Part shown: positions 34,826 through 43,513 of the stretch, one piece after another | Layout of the letters: every line of letters begins with the position of its first letter | How positions within the stretch are numbered: position 1 is the first letter of the stretch | Origin: a bacterium | GTDB lineage: Bacteria > Deinococcota > Deinococci > Deinococcales > Deinococcaceae | Direction of reading: 5' to 3' | DNA length: 54,543 nucleotides | Assembly (NCBI GenBank): GCA_021810505.1 | Contig: JAJZIR010000015.1 | Location: 1-54,543, forward strand | The notes under the pieces: model-generated | Told to the model about the DNA's origin: nothing | The model's input: only the letters and a program-made list of their open reading frames with translations | Databases searched by the model: none | Translations under genes and position numbers: made by a program

Positions 34826-35997
34826 AGCACCAGACCCCGGCGGGGCCCACCCTGGAGGGCCGCTGCGATCTCGCGCTGCAGGCTGGGGAGCGTCACCTCC
34901 AGCGAGAAGTGCTCCTTGGCCCGGCGCTGCCCGGCGCTGGCCAGCTCCCCGGCCCAAGCGGGGTCTCGGTAGAGCGAGCGGATCGCCGAGGAGAGCGCCC
35001 CGGGATCCCCCATGGGGACCAGCAGGCCGGAGCGGCCATCCTCCAAAATCTCCAGGGCCCCGCCGCCGGCGGTGGCGATCACCGGCCGGGCGGCCATCAT
35101 GCCCTCGACGATCACCCGCCCGAAGGGCTCGGCCACCGTCGAGGTGTGCAGCACGGCGTCGACTTGGGCCATCAGCGCGGCGGCGTCGCTGCGGAAGTCC
35201 AGGAAGTGCACCCGGCCCTCCAAGTCGGGCTGCTCGGTGCGGGCGCGCAGGCTGCTGGCGTAGTCCTCCTCGCCGAAGAGCGCCTCCCCCACGCACCAGG
35301 CGTGGACGCCGGGGAGCTGGGCCAGCGCTTCTAACAGGACGTGCTGGCCCTTCCAAGGGGCTAGCCTGCTGAACACGCCGACCAAAGGGAGCCCGCTCAA
35401 GCCCATCTGCTCGCGCAGCGAGCCGTCTCCGGGTCTCGGCAAGGCCAAAGCCTGCTCGTCGATGCCGTCGTAGACGACTTCTACCTGCTTGCGGCCGCCG
35501 GCTTGCCGGAAAGCTTCGGCGCTGGCCCGCGAGTTGGCCACCACCCGGGCCGCCAAGCGGTTGGCCAACGCGGTGACTAAGCGGCGGTTGGACCGGCTGA
35601 AGTGCTCGGGGCTCAGGATGTCGCGCAGGTGGAACAGCACCGGCTTGGCAGCCAGCTTCCCGGCCAGGGAGGCGACCACGAAGGCTTTCTGGGTATTGGC
35701 GTAGAGGAGGTCGAAGGCCCTGGCCCGCCTGGCCACCTCCCGGGCTAAGCTGAGTGCCGCCCACACCGCCCCGCTGCTCCCGGCCGCTCCGGTCTCCCGG
35801 CGGACCTGGTGCAGCCGGGCGGGGACCCTGAGCACCGAGGCCTGCACCCCGCTCTGCTCCAAGCGGTCCAGGAAGGGGCCCTCCCCCAGCAGCAACACCT
35901 CGCTCTGCTCCCGGTAGTGGGTGGCGATATCCAGCAGGCAGAGCTCGGCCCCCCCCAGCAGGCCGCTCTGGTCGATGAACAGCAGCCGGGGCTTCAC
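34822..35997 (-). CDS. GT4 glycosyltransferase
   Basis: 391 aa from GTG 35997 in a GTGA overlap with the upstream GT; translation begins KPRLLFIDQSGLLGGAELCLLDIA, the GGAE motif for the acceptor side. The C-lobe holds GVFSRLAPWKGQHVLLEALAQL, then HTSTVAEPFGRVIVEGMMAARPVIA and GGALEILEDGRSGLLVP, all standard GT4 donor motifs. There is no membrane segment. It is the third of a chain of four overlapping genes, so the four enzymes are likely made in fixed ratio and add successive sugars to one lipid-linked repeat unit. Specificity is unknown. Confidence 0.87.
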   Translation of the reverse strand: MKPRLLFIDQSGLLGGAELCLLDIATHYREQSEVLLLGEGPFLDRLEQSGVQASVLRVPARLHQVRRETGAAGSSGAVWAALSLAREVARRARAFDLLYANTQKAFVVASLAGKLAAKPVLFHLRDILSPEHFSRSNRRLVTALANRLAARVVANSRASAEAFRQAGGRKQVEVVYDGIDEQALALPRPGDGSLREQMGLSGLPLVGVFSRLAPWKGQHVLLEALAQLPGVHAWCVGEALFGEEDYASSLRARTEQPDLEGRVHFLDFRSDAAALMAQVDAVLHTSTVAEPFGRVIVEGMMAARPVIATAGGGALEILEDGRSGLLVPMGDPGALSSAIRSLYRDPAWAGELASAGQRRAKEHFSLEVTLPSLQREIAAALQGGPRRGLVL

Positions 35998-37178
35998 AGC
36001 ACCTCCCGGTACACCGCGGTGATCCGCTGGATCACCCGCTGCCAACCGAAGCGGACGGCGTGCTCCTGGCAGATCCTGGAACTGGGCAGCTCCAGCTCGC
36101 CGGAGAAGACCCGGCGCAGCCCCCCTGCGATCTCCCTGGAGCTGGCCCCGGGCAGCAGCAAGCCATCCGGCAGGCCGGCCAGCACTTCCGGCAGGCCTCC
36201 TACCGGCGTGGCCATCACCGGCGTTCCGGCGGCCAGCGACTCAGCCGCCACCAGGCCGAAACCCTCCAGGGAACGCGAGGGCAAGATGGTCAGGTCGGAA
36301 GCGCGCAGGGCGAGGGGCAGGTCGGCCTCGGAGATCCTCCCCAACAGCTCCACCTGATTCTCTAAGCCCAGGCGCTGGATCAGCTGCCTGAGCTCGCCGG
36401 CCAGCTCGCCCCTCCCGGCCAGCTTGAGCTGCACTTCGGGATGCCAGCGCTTCAGCTCGGCCATGGCCTCCAGCAGCGCCGGCAGGCCCATCCGCCGGCT
36501 CAGGCGGCGCAGGCAGAACAGGGTGGGGCGCTCCCCCCAGCCCAGCTCGGCCCTGGCCTGCTGGCGGCTGGGTAGGTCCCGGAAGCGCTCCAGATCGACC
36601 CCGCCGGGGATCACCCGGATCCGCTCGGAGGGGACTCGGTACTCCGTGGCCAACAGGTCGGCGAAAGCGGCGGAGAGGGCGATCAGCCGGTCGGCGCGCC
36701 GGTAGACCTGCCGCTCCAGCTGCCTCTTGGCCGCGGCGGCCAGCGGGGAGCCCCCTTCGGCCAGGCTCTCCCTCGCCCAAGGCCCGTGGAAGTGCACCAC
36801 CAAGGGGCGGCGGCGCAGCAGATCCAGCAGCGGTAGGGCGTAGAGGGCGAAGTGGGCGGTCCACAGCTGGGGCAGGGGAGAGCTGAGCTGCTTGGCCTCC
36901 CGGCGCAGGGCGGCCAGCCTGGCCGGCAAGGGTAGGGCGCTGGGGACCGCCACGACCCTGCCGCCCGATTCGGAGAAGGCCGCCTTCGGCCCCACCACCA
37001 GACCCCGGAGCGACCAGTCGCCCAGCCAGGGGGGGGCGGTGAGCTGGGCCGCCAGCTCGAAGTAGTAGCGCTCCAGCCCCCCCGGCTGAGCCGGGAACCA
37101 GCCTCCGCCCACCGCCAGCAGGCGGCGGGGAGCGCTGCCCGGCTCCCAGACGGTGACCGGGGCGCCGGGCCCGCTCAC
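35994..37178 (-). CDS. GT4 glycosyltransferase
   Basis: 394 aa from GTG 37178 (GTGA overlap); the codon before, 37181, is also GTG and could serve. N-terminal RRLLAVGGGWFPAQPGGLERYYFELA, then PLVVHFHGPWARES, IPGGVDLERF, LRRLSRRMGLPALLEAMAEL and ILPSRSLEGFGLVAAESLAAGTPVMA with the ExxxxxxE donor motif. The arginine/lysine of the phosphate site is present (RRLSRRMG). It sits between two other GT4 genes with 4-base overlaps on both sides. The family is certain; sugar specificity cannot be read. Confidence 0.87.
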   Translation of the reverse strand: MSGPGAPVTVWEPGSAPRRLLAVGGGWFPAQPGGLERYYFELAAQLTAPPWLGDWSLRGLVVGPKAAFSESGGRVVAVPSALPLPARLAALRREAKQLSSPLPQLWTAHFALYALPLLDLLRRRPLVVHFHGPWARESLAEGGSPLAAAAKRQLERQVYRRADRLIALSAAFADLLATEYRVPSERIRVIPGGVDLERFRDLPSRQQARAELGWGERPTLFCLRRLSRRMGLPALLEAMAELKRWHPEVQLKLAGRGELAGELRQLIQRLGLENQVELLGRISEADLPLALRASDLTILPSRSLEGFGLVAAESLAAGTPVMATPVGGLPEVLAGLPDGLLLPGASSREIAGGLRRVFSGELELPSSRICQEHAVRFGWQRVIQRITAVYREVL

Positions 37179-38338
37179 CACCGCCCCAGGGCCTGCTGGT
37201 AAGCCCGCAGGCTGTCCCGCTCGGTGCGCTTCCAGTTGAAGCTTCGGGCGCGCTCGAAGGCGGCTTGGAGGCGCCTTGGATCCGGCTCGGTCTCTAACTC
37301 CTCCTGCAGCGCCGCGGTCCAGGCCGCGCTGTCTAATGGGTCGGCGTAGCGGACGTAGGGCCCGCAGATCTCCGGCAACGAGGAGGCTCGGGAGACCAGC
37401 ACCGGCACCCGGCTGGCCATCGCCTCCAGGGGAGGGATTCCGAAGCCCTCGTAGAGGGAGGGGTAGCAGACCAGCCTGGCCGACTGGTAGAGCGCGGCCA
37501 GCTCGTCGTCGGTCACCTGCTGGAGCACCCGCAGCTCGCCGCTCGCCGAGCGGGCGGTGATCTGCTCCATCAGGGCCTGGTCCTTCCAGCCCCGGGCCCC
37601 GGCTAAGACCAGGGGGTAGCGGGAGCGCAGGGCGGCTGGGAGCTCGGCGTGGGCGCGGATCAGGGTGGAGAGGTTCTTGCGCGGCTCTAAGGTGCCCACC
37701 GCCAGCAGGTAGGGTACCGGCAGCTCCAACCTGGCCAGCACCTCGGCGCGCCGCTCGGGGCCGAGCGGCTCCAGGAAGCGCTCACCCACCCCCATGGGCA
37801 CCACGCTGACGCGCTCCACCGGGATTCCGGTCAAGGCCACCAGCTCGCTGGCGGTGAAGTGCGAGGGGACTAAGACCCGCGCCGCCCGCTCCAGCGCCGG
37901 CTCCAGACCCTCCTGCAACCAGCGCAGCCGGTCGCTGGGCAGGGTCTCCGGGAAGCGCAGGAAGCCTAAGTCGTGGACGGTGAGCACCTCGGGGGCTGAG
38001 ACCGCGGGCCCGAAGTAGTTGGGGTAGTGGATCAGGTCCAACCGGGAGGCCCCCCGCTCCAAGCCGTGGTGGAAGACCCCCTTCCAGACCTTCCTGGCCA
38101 AGGGGCGCAGCGGGCCCACCGCCAGCTTGCGGCCCAACCCCAACAGCCTGCTGTTGGGGTTGGGCCGCTCGCCGGGTCCGAGGGCAGGTAGCTGGGGGTG
38201 CCAGCTGGTCCCGTCGAAGTAACGGCAGTCCACCTCGCCGTCCAAGGAGAGCTGCTTGGCCAGCTCGAGGATGTAGCGGGGGATCCCGCCCAGCTGCCCG
38301 ATCGCTGGGGAGATGTCTAAGCCGATCCGCAGTGTCAT
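37175..38338 (-). CDS. GT4 glycosyltransferase, first gene of the four-GT operon
   Basis: 387 aa from ATG 38338. RIGLDISPAIGQLGGIPRYILELAKQL, then LIHYPNYFGP, LTVHDLGFLRFPE, VPSHFTASELVALTGIP, AVGTLEPRKNLSTLIRAHAEL and CYPSLYEGFGIPPLEAMASRVPVLV. These are strong GT4 motifs of the kind seen in mannosyl- and rhamnosyltransferases of O-antigen loci, and resemble domain A of the three-domain proteins in this window. The first gene of the operon has no neighbour overlapping its start, so a promoter must lie in 38339-38607, where CTAGGGT twelve bases before the ATG is the only weak candidate. Confidence 0.87.
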   Translation of the reverse strand: MTLRIGLDISPAIGQLGGIPRYILELAKQLSLDGEVDCRYFDGTSWHPQLPALGPGERPNPNSRLLGLGRKLAVGPLRPLARKVWKGVFHHGLERGASRLDLIHYPNYFGPAVSAPEVLTVHDLGFLRFPETLPSDRLRWLQEGLEPALERAARVLVPSHFTASELVALTGIPVERVSVVPMGVGERFLEPLGPERRAEVLARLELPVPYLLAVGTLEPRKNLSTLIRAHAELPAALRSRYPLVLAGARGWKDQALMEQITARSASGELRVLQQVTDDELAALYQSARLVCYPSLYEGFGIPPLEAMASRVPVLVSRASSLPEICGPYVRYADPLDSAAWTAALQEELETEPDPRRLQAAFERARSFNWKRTERDSLRAYQQALGRW

Positions 38339-38607
38339 ACGCTGCTCCGCACCCTAGGGGGACCCCGGCCCCCTAGGCATGATACATGAGCCCAGCGGCC
38401 GAAATTCCGGCTGGCCCAGACTCCGCCCGGCGCCCCCTGAGCGGCTGGCTGACCAGCGCTGCGGGCGGGCGGCTGACCGAGCGCTGCGGGCGACCGGCGC
38501 CGGCCCAAGGGGACCGCGCCGGGAGCCGTGGGCGCGCGGCCGACCGGGATCTCGCTGGCGCCGCGGCTGAACGGCCTGGGCCGGGTTACTCGACCCTGGG
38601 AGCCGGC

Positions 38608-39519
38608 TCAGCGGCTGGGCCTGGGGGGGCCGCCCCAGAACCCCGAGGCGGCTCCTCGCCACGCGCTCAGCAGGGAGCGCCAGCGCCGGCGAACCAGATC
38701 CCTGGCGCTCATATCGAGCAGGCCCAAGAGGATCGCGGCCAGCGGCCAGCGCGCGTGCTTCCACAGGAAGCGCACCCGGGCCTGGTGGTAATACTGCACC
38801 CGTAGGTAAGGGAGCTTTCTGGTACTGGAATTCTCCTGGTGCCAGATCCTCGAGGAGGGGACGACGGCCAGGGTCCAGCCCGCGGCGACCAGCCGGAAGG
38901 AGAGGTCGGTGTCCTCCCAATACATGAAGAAGATTTCGTCCAGGAGACCGCAGCGCCGCAGCGCCTCCGCCCTGATCAGCAGGCTGCCGCCGCTGAGGTA
39001 GGTCAGCGGGTCGCTTGGCCCTCGGGCGTGGCGGGTCTTTCCGATCCACAACCGGACCCAGCCACCACCCCAGATCTCCGGCTCTGTGCGGCTCAGCTGG
39101 GAGATAACCGATCCGGCGGCGCCGACCCTGGGATCGCTGGCCGCCGCGGCGACCAAGGCGCTCAGGCTCCTCGGGTCCGCCAGCGCGTCGTTGTTGAGTA
39201 ACCAGACGTACTCAGCGCCCTCCCCCAGGGCCACCCGGATCCCGGCGTTGCAGCCGCCGGCGAACCCCAGGTTTTTCCCGGTCTCTACCACCGGGACCTC
39301 CGGGTGGGCGGCGCGGATGCGCGCTACCGAGCCGTCGGTGGAGCCGTTGTCCACGACCAGCAGCCGGTAGATGGGGTAGCTGAGCCTCCTCAGGGAATCC
39401 AGGCAGCTGATGGTGTCCCGCCAGCCCTGCCAGTTCAACACGATGACGTATACCAGCGGAAACAGGGGGGCGGTCGCTGTCCGCGCGGGAAGGTCCGCTG
39501 AGCTCTGGTCGGTGCACAT
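38608..39519 (-). CDS. GT2 glycosyltransferase, rhamnosyltransferase-like (WbbL/RfbF type)
   Basis: 303 aa from ATG 39519. The N-terminal GT-A core has VYVIVLNWQGWRDTISCLDSLRRL, LLVVDNGSTDGS, GFAGGCNAGIRVALG, and WLLNNDA as the metal-binding motif, then GGSLLIRAEALRRCGLLDEIFFMYWEDTDLSFRL. This pattern is typical of dTDP-rhamnosyltransferases such as WbbL and RfbF, which would use the product of the rml operon at 21-24 kb. The C-terminus is basic and may sit on the membrane. The gene is separate from the four GT4 genes by ~270 bases. A TAGCCT hexamer eight bases before the ATG could be its -10. Confidence 0.82.
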   Translation of the reverse strand: MCTDQSSADLPARTATAPLFPLVYVIVLNWQGWRDTISCLDSLRRLSYPIYRLLVVDNGSTDGSVARIRAAHPEVPVVETGKNLGFAGGCNAGIRVALGEGAEYVWLLNNDALADPRSLSALVAAAASDPRVGAAGSVISQLSRTEPEIWGGGWVRLWIGKTRHARGPSDPLTYLSGGSLLIRAEALRRCGLLDEIFFMYWEDTDLSFRLVAAGWTLAVVPSSRIWHQENSSTRKLPYLRVQYYHQARVRFLWKHARWPLAAILLGLLDMSARDLVRRRWRSLLSAWRGAASGFWGGPPRPSR

Positions 39520-39533
39520 GGCAGCTCAGGCTA

Positions 39534-40128
39534 CCAGTTCAGGCCCCTGCGCGCAGGTCCTGCCCGGCTAGGACCGGGGACGCCCGGACCACCCCAGCAG
39601 GGGAGGCAGGCCGCAGAGCCAGCGGAGTGCTGCCTGGCCGGTAGGCTGCGCGGGCACCCCACCCCGGCACTGCTGGGGGATCTACCGCCGCCGGCCACCT
39701 CCTGGGCCTGCGGCGCGCCTTGGGACCGGCGGAGAGCGGCCCCGCCCCACCGCCCCGAGGAGCTGGGCGGCTCCAGCGAAAGCGCAGGCGGCGGTTGCCG
39801 AGGTTCGTAGTGCTGCACGGCAGTTGCATGAACAGGACGTGTCGTACCAGCGCACTCACCGACTCGTGCGCTGAAGAGCGGGACCGCCCCGGAGCGATTT
39901 GGCGTGGCCGCTGGTAAGCGTGCCGGCGCAGCTGCGCTGTGACCTTCGTCGCTGCTCCGACTCTCGGCCGGGAGAAGAAGCCGGCGCCGCTGGCCACGAC
40001 CTTGGGGCTAGGGTGCGAGTCTCTTCGGTATCGGCGCGCCGCGGGCAGGTGCCATCCTCTTCGCCTGCTGGGCTGCGCCCCCAGAGGGAGCGCTCCGAGT
40101 TGCCCCGGTCACCCCCTCGGCCGCCCTC
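39534..40128. other. GC-rich gap without recognisable gene
   Basis: Six hundred bases between the rhamnosyltransferase start and the duplicated gene end at 40129. Open frames on both strands are short and of unusual composition, with no ribosome sites. I see no RNA gene or terminator. Confidence 0.5.
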
Positions 40129-40342
40129 CGGCCAGGCAGCCGCGGGTCCCCTCAGAGCCTGGTCCTGCGCTTCTGGTAGCGCCCGGTGCGCAGCTCGTGG
40201 ACGTACTCGCGCACGAAGGGCATCTGGGTCATCTCGGCCACCGCCACCTCGGCCTCGCGGTCGTAATTCACCCGGGCGATGGTGCTGCTGTAACCGTCGG
40301 GCTCGAACTCCAAGATCAGATAGCTGGCCAGCATGCTGTCCA
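40129..40342. repeat. 214-bp direct repeat, left copy (duplicated 3' end of a metallophosphoesterase gene)
   Basis: Matches 42100-42313 in the same orientation with about five differences, including one single-base indel in the untranslated part. The two copies bracket a 1.75-kb segment that carries the DUF1828/DUF6978-type pair. The repeat covers the last ~63 codons of the metallophosphoesterase plus ~22 bases past its stop. Confidence 0.92.
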
Positions 40343-40343
40343 A
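40152..40343 (-). pseudogene. Metallophosphoesterase C-terminal fragment
   Basis: Encodes the final ~60 residues (LASYLILEFEP to KRRTRL) almost exactly as in 42123-42842, with one difference (EFEPDG against EFEPNG) plus changes at the break. It lacks the metal-binding motifs and any ribosome site, so it is a by-product of the duplication and not a working gene. It lies directly after the stop of the DUF1828-type gene. Confidence 0.88.
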
Positions 40344-40379
40344 ACTGCTATAGCTTCTCCAGCGCGCCCATCTTTGCGA

Positions 40380-41156
40380 TTACGCCGCCGAGGTAAGCAT
40401 GGAGACAAACTCGTCCGGCCGCGACCACTGGCCGATGTCCGAGATCGATTCGACCAACTTGAAGTCTTCTTCTGACCACACGTCGGCGGTATCGTCGAAC
40501 AGGGAGATGAACCGCAGCGCCTGTGGGCCGACGCGCATCGGCGACAGATCGTGCCACTCCGCGATAACATGCTCGGCCACGCGCCGGGCACCTGCACGCG
40601 AGCCGGTGGTGAGTACAGACACCAGCGCGCTGCTGCGTTCCGTACGGGTCTGAAAATCTACAGTCCAGTCGCGGCCTGAGCGCCCAGCGAGTTTCACCGC
40701 GCGTTCAAAGGGAATACGTCGCTCCTGAAGATAGTCAGCGACCTCATCGGTTACGGACTCCACAGACCGCGTGCGCGTCGTGAACCATAAGTCGGATATG
40801 CGTACCACCGCTTGCCCGATACGAAGGACCCCGTCGGAAAGCTGCGCCAGGTCGTCGCCACGCAAAAACAGTTGTCCTTCGAAAAGCTCAACCCCGAGCG
40901 TCATGCAGACGTCTTGAAGAAGCCGCCGTTGCTTGGGGGAACGCTGCGCCGGCGTTGTTTGAAGGCGTAACCAGCCCAAAGCCTCCCCTAAATCGGTCAC
41001 CTCGAAATGCCCGCCGCGCATGCGTACGAATACGTCGATCAAGCCGCCGTCGGGATACAGAAACGGCGTGCGCACTCGCACAAACCCTCGGTGCGGTTTG
41101 CACTCGAAGAGCGCTCCGAGCTGATCGGTCAGCGCTTCGCGGATCTTCGCGCTCAT
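40380..41156 (-). CDS. DUF1828/DUF1829-type protein of a two-gene module
   Basis: 258 aa from ATG 41156, overlapping the stop of the upstream gene as ATGA. The N-terminal half (VRVRTPFLYPDGGLIDVFV, then FEVTDLGEALGWL) fits DUF1828; the C-terminal half (DWTVDFQTRTERSSALVSVLTTGS to SLFDDTADVWSEEDFKLVESISD) fits DUF1829. Such proteins occur with a small partner in mobile or defence-rich regions; no activity is established as far as I know. The fold of the C-terminal half has acidic residues reminiscent of nuclease-type domains, but I cannot identify an active site. Lower GC than the core genes and flanking direct repeats indicate acquisition by transfer. Confidence 0.72.
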   Translation of the reverse strand: MSAKIREALTDQLGALFECKPHRGFVRVRTPFLYPDGGLIDVFVRMRGGHFEVTDLGEALGWLRLQTTPAQRSPKQRRLLQDVCMTLGVELFEGQLFLRGDDLAQLSDGVLRIGQAVVRISDLWFTTRTRSVESVTDEVADYLQERRIPFERAVKLAGRSGRDWTVDFQTRTERSSALVSVLTTGSRAGARRVAEHVIAEWHDLSPMRVGPQALRFISLFDDTADVWSEEDFKLVESISDIGQWSRPDEFVSMLTSAA

Positions 41157-41617
41157 GAGAAATCCCCAAGCCTCGGCTGTGTGGTCGGCAGGCGCTGTAA
41201 CTTCCCGCGGTGGGAAATTCTGGCTTCGGCACAGAACTGCTGCCACACCCCTGCCAGGTCTTCGGCGGGTGCGGTAATATCCTCCGGGATATAGGCTTGT
41301 TTGTCGGCATACTGGTCAGTCCAACGGTGCTTGTGCTTTTCGCCAACTCTTTGGCAGGTCGGATTGTGATGATCTGCACCTAAATCCAAGGCATACACTC
41401 GGCCCGTCGTCCGGTGAAGCAAGGTATAAGACAGCGTACCGGCGAGCTGGTTGTAGCGACCCCTGACCGAGAGCGGATATCCCGTATCGGAGCGGACTTC
41501 TGCTCGAAATTCAACCGCAGGCGAATGATCGGGGTCTTCCCCCCACTGCAAGTCTCCTTCGATCCACTTTGCCGCGTCATCCATCATCGCATCGAACTCG
41601 CTTTGGCTGATCGGCAT
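41153..41617 (-). CDS. DUF6978-like small protein, partner of the DUF1828-type gene
   Basis: 154 aa from ATG 41617, with a GGGAGG-type purine run just upstream. It reads SQSEFDAMMDDAAKWIE at the start, SVRGRYNQLAGTLSYTLLHRTTGRVYALDLG in the middle, then H.NPTC and the HKHRWTDQYADKQAYIPEDIT block that I associate with DUF6978. The C, H and W residues in that block may bind metal. It is first in the two-gene operon. The steady pairing with a DUF1828 protein suggests a two-component system such as toxin-antitoxin or restriction-like defence; that is inference. Confidence 0.6.
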   Translation of the reverse strand: MPISQSEFDAMMDDAAKWIEGDLQWGEDPDHSPAVEFRAEVRSDTGYPLSVRGRYNQLAGTLSYTLLHRTTGRVYALDLGADHHNPTCQRVGEKHKHRWTDQYADKQAYIPEDITAPAEDLAGVWQQFCAEARISHRGKLQRLPTTQPRLGDFS

Positions 41618-42099
41618 TGCCCCCCCTCCCTACTTATCGGATACTTTAATGGATTGGTCTGGTGCATTCCAGGGGCGCACTTCTCGCGGTTTCTTGATTC
41701 TGCGCGCGGCTCTCCGGGAACCAGGCAGAGGTCGGCGACACCTGGCGCAACACCCGTGAAGGGCGCGACGGCGAGGTCACCCTGTAGTTGCGCTCACTGC
41801 CGGATTGGCCCGGCGCATCCTCCCGCAGTTTTCGCTGCTACCTTAGGCGTGATCCTCCGGTCGGGCTATGGACAGACAGCATGCCCTTGCATTGTTGAGC
41901 TCGAGCGTGTACTCCGTGTACTCAAGGAATCAAGGAACTAGGGAATGCAGAGTGAGCTGGGCGCTGCGCTGATCAAACTACCCAAGCGCTCGATCAAACT
42001 ACCGGATAGGGCGGGCGGCTCCTAGCTCCGGTCGAGCGTTTCGGTAGACTCACGCTCCAAGCGCAGACGCGGACGCGTATCCAGTCGGCGCGGCCGTAC
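41618..42099. other. Non-coding part of the inserted segment
   Basis: Holds the promoter region of the module and a 12-bp direct repeat (GATCAAACTACC) at 41971-41982 and 41992-42003, i.e. 21 bases or two helical turns apart. No integrase, transposase or gene is readable. Confidence 0.5.
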
Positions 42100-42313
42100 C
42101 CGGCCAGGCAGCCGCGGTCCCCTCAGAGCCTGGTCCTGCGCTTCTGGTAGCGCCCGGTGCGCAGCTCGTGGACGTACTCGCGCACGAAGGGCATCTGGGT
42201 CATCTCGGCTACCGCCACCTCGGCCTCGCGGTCGTAATTCACCCGGGCGATGGTGCTGCTGTAGCCGTTGGGCTCGAACTCCAAGATCAGATAGCTGGCC
42301 AGCACGCTGTCCA
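42100..42313. repeat. 214-bp direct repeat, right copy (in the intact metallophosphoesterase gene)
   Basis: Partner of 40129-40342. This copy is part of the complete gene and therefore the likely source. The match stops sharply at GCTGTCCA in both copies, where the left copy runs into the DUF1828-type gene end. Confidence 0.92.
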
Positions 42314-42842
42314 GTGGGTTTCCCACGCTGCCGGTGTTGATGAGGGGCCTGCCCTCGACGTCCACGATCAGCGCCTCGTGCACGTCGGCGTAGACCACCG
42401 CGTCGGCGGTGCTGTGCAGGTCGTGCTCGGCCTGTGGCTGGAACATCTCGCGCTGGTCCGGCAGCGAGGAGTGCGGGTAGATCCGGTGGAAGACGCTCTT
42501 GGCCGAGGCGTGGACGAAGCGCCAGAGCATCCCCGAGAAGGTCTCCTCGTGGGCGAAGGCCAAGTTGGACAGGTACTCCAGCTGGCCGGGGCTGAGCTGC
42601 GAGCGGGGCCACAGATCCTGGGGCCGGTTGCTGGCTCCCGCCACCCGGATGTCCCAGTTGCCCATCAGCGCCACGCTGGCGTGGCTGGCTACCCAGTCGA
42701 GCACCTCTTTGGGCCGTGGTCCCTTGCCGACCAGGTCCCCCAGCACCCAGATGTCGCCGATCCCTCGTCGCTGGATGTCTTCGTGTACGGCCAAGGTCGC
42801 CGTCAGGTTGGCATGTAGATCCGCAATCACCGCTAGTCGCAT
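42123..42842 (-). CDS. YfcE/MJ0936-like metallophosphoesterase
   Basis: 239 aa from ATG 42842. Calcineurin-like motifs in order: RLAVIADLHANLTA (D-x-H), VLGDLVGKGPRPKEVLDW (GD), LMGNWDIRV (GN.D in place of GNHD), and INTGSVGNP near the end. The usual GHTH motif is read as YADVHEA, so one metal ligand may differ. It is a cytosolic phosphodiesterase or phosphatase of unknown substrate. A TAGACT -10 seven bases before the ATG gives it its own leaderless transcript, apart from the ribosomal operon upstream. Its 3' end is duplicated beyond an inserted module. Confidence 0.83.
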   Translation of the reverse strand: MRLAVIADLHANLTATLAVHEDIQRRGIGDIWVLGDLVGKGPRPKEVLDWVASHASVALMGNWDIRVAGASNRPQDLWPRSQLSPGQLEYLSNLAFAHEETFSGMLWRFVHASAKSVFHRIYPHSSLPDQREMFQPQAEHDLHSTADAVVYADVHEALIVDVEGRPLINTGSVGNPLDSVLASYLILEFEPNGYSSTIARVNYDREAEVAVAEMTQMPFVREYVHELRTGRYQKRRTRL

Positions 42843-42849
42843 CTCGGCC

Positions 42850-42855
42850 AGTCTA
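42850..42855 (-). promoter_or_regulatory. -10 hexamer TAGACT for a leaderless metallophosphoesterase gene
   Basis: Minus strand GGGTAGACT, then seven bases, then the ATG at 42842. No ribosome site lies between. Confidence 0.5.
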
Positions 42856-42940
42856 CCCAATACCTTTCCTCTGAGCCGGGCCGGCTGCCCTGGCTTACCC
42901 GGTAGGGCCCGCTCGGCTGGGGCCGGCTGGTTTTCTCCGG

Positions 42941-42978
42941 CTGCGGGCTGCCAAACCAAACCGCCCCGCAGCCCGCAG
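42941..42978. other. Hairpin in the rplI/metallophosphoesterase gap
   Basis: CTGCGGGCTG pairs perfectly with CAGCCCGCAG across 18 bases. With the stronger hairpin at 43021 it probably insulates the ribosomal operon from the next gene. There is no T-run. Confidence 0.45.
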
Positions 42979-43020
42979 GGGCTACCGGGCGGATCTGCCG
43001 CGGGGCTACCGAGCAGCTGC

Positions 43021-43050
43021 GCCCGGGGTGGCTCAGCAGCCACCCCGGGC
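43021..43050 (-). terminator. Probable terminator hairpin after rplI
   Basis: A perfect 13-bp stem (GCCCGGGGTGGCT with AGCCACCCCGGGC) around the loop CAGC begins 13 bases past the rplI stop on the minus strand. It lacks the usual T-run, which is common in very GC-rich genomes, so termination strength is uncertain. Confidence 0.65.
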
Positions 43051-43063
43051 GCAGGAGCGGGTA

Positions 43064-43513
43064 CTACCGGGCGACCACCGAGACCTTCAGCTCGATGCTC
43101 ACCTCGTGGTGGGCGCGGTAGGTCAGGGTGTAGAAACCGAGCTCCTTGATGGCCCGGTGCAGCAGGATCCGGCGGCGGTCCAGCTGCTCGCCGGTCTGGG
43201 CCAGGGCCGCTTCGGCGATGTCGGCCGCGGTCACCGCACCGTAGATCTTGCCCTCACCGGCGCGGACCGCCACGGTGATGGTGGTGTCGGCCAGCCGGCC
43301 CTGCAGGGCCAGGGCCTCCTCCTTCTCCCGCTCGGATTGCCGGGCCCTAGCCCGTACCCTGGCTTCCAGGGTCTTCAGGTTGGCCTGGGTGGCCGGCAGG
43401 GCCAGGCCCCGGGGGATCAGGAAGTTCCTGGCGTAGCCCGGCTTCACCTGCACGATCTCGCCCGGCCGCCCCAGGTTGTTCACCGGTTCTAGCAGGATCA
43501 GGGAGACGCTCAC
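43064..43513 (-). CDS. rplI: Ribosomal protein L9
   Basis: 149 aa from GTG 43513, overlapping the rpsR stop as GTGA. The N-terminal domain reads [38 protein letters not shown], the L9 signature. A long central helix ([20 protein letters not shown]) connects to the C-terminal rRNA-binding domain with [13 protein letters not shown]. Length is normal. It is last in the rpsF-ssb-rpsR-rplI operon, the order usual in Deinococcota and many other bacteria. It binds domain V of 23S rRNA at the base of the L1 stalk. Confidence 0.98.
   Translation of the reverse strand: MSVSLILLEPVNNLGRPGEIVQVKPGYARNFLIPRGLALPATQANLKTLEARVRARARQSEREKEEALALQGRLADTTITVAVRAGEGKIYGAVTAADIAEAALAQTGEQLDRRRILLHRAIKELGFYTLTYRAHHEVSIELKVSVVAR

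Noticed and set aside
33626-35764. A 712-codon reading of the last GT4 gene
   Set aside because: Residues before GTG 34825 overlap the neighbouring GT gene in another frame and have no family similarity; GTGA coupling decides the shorter start.
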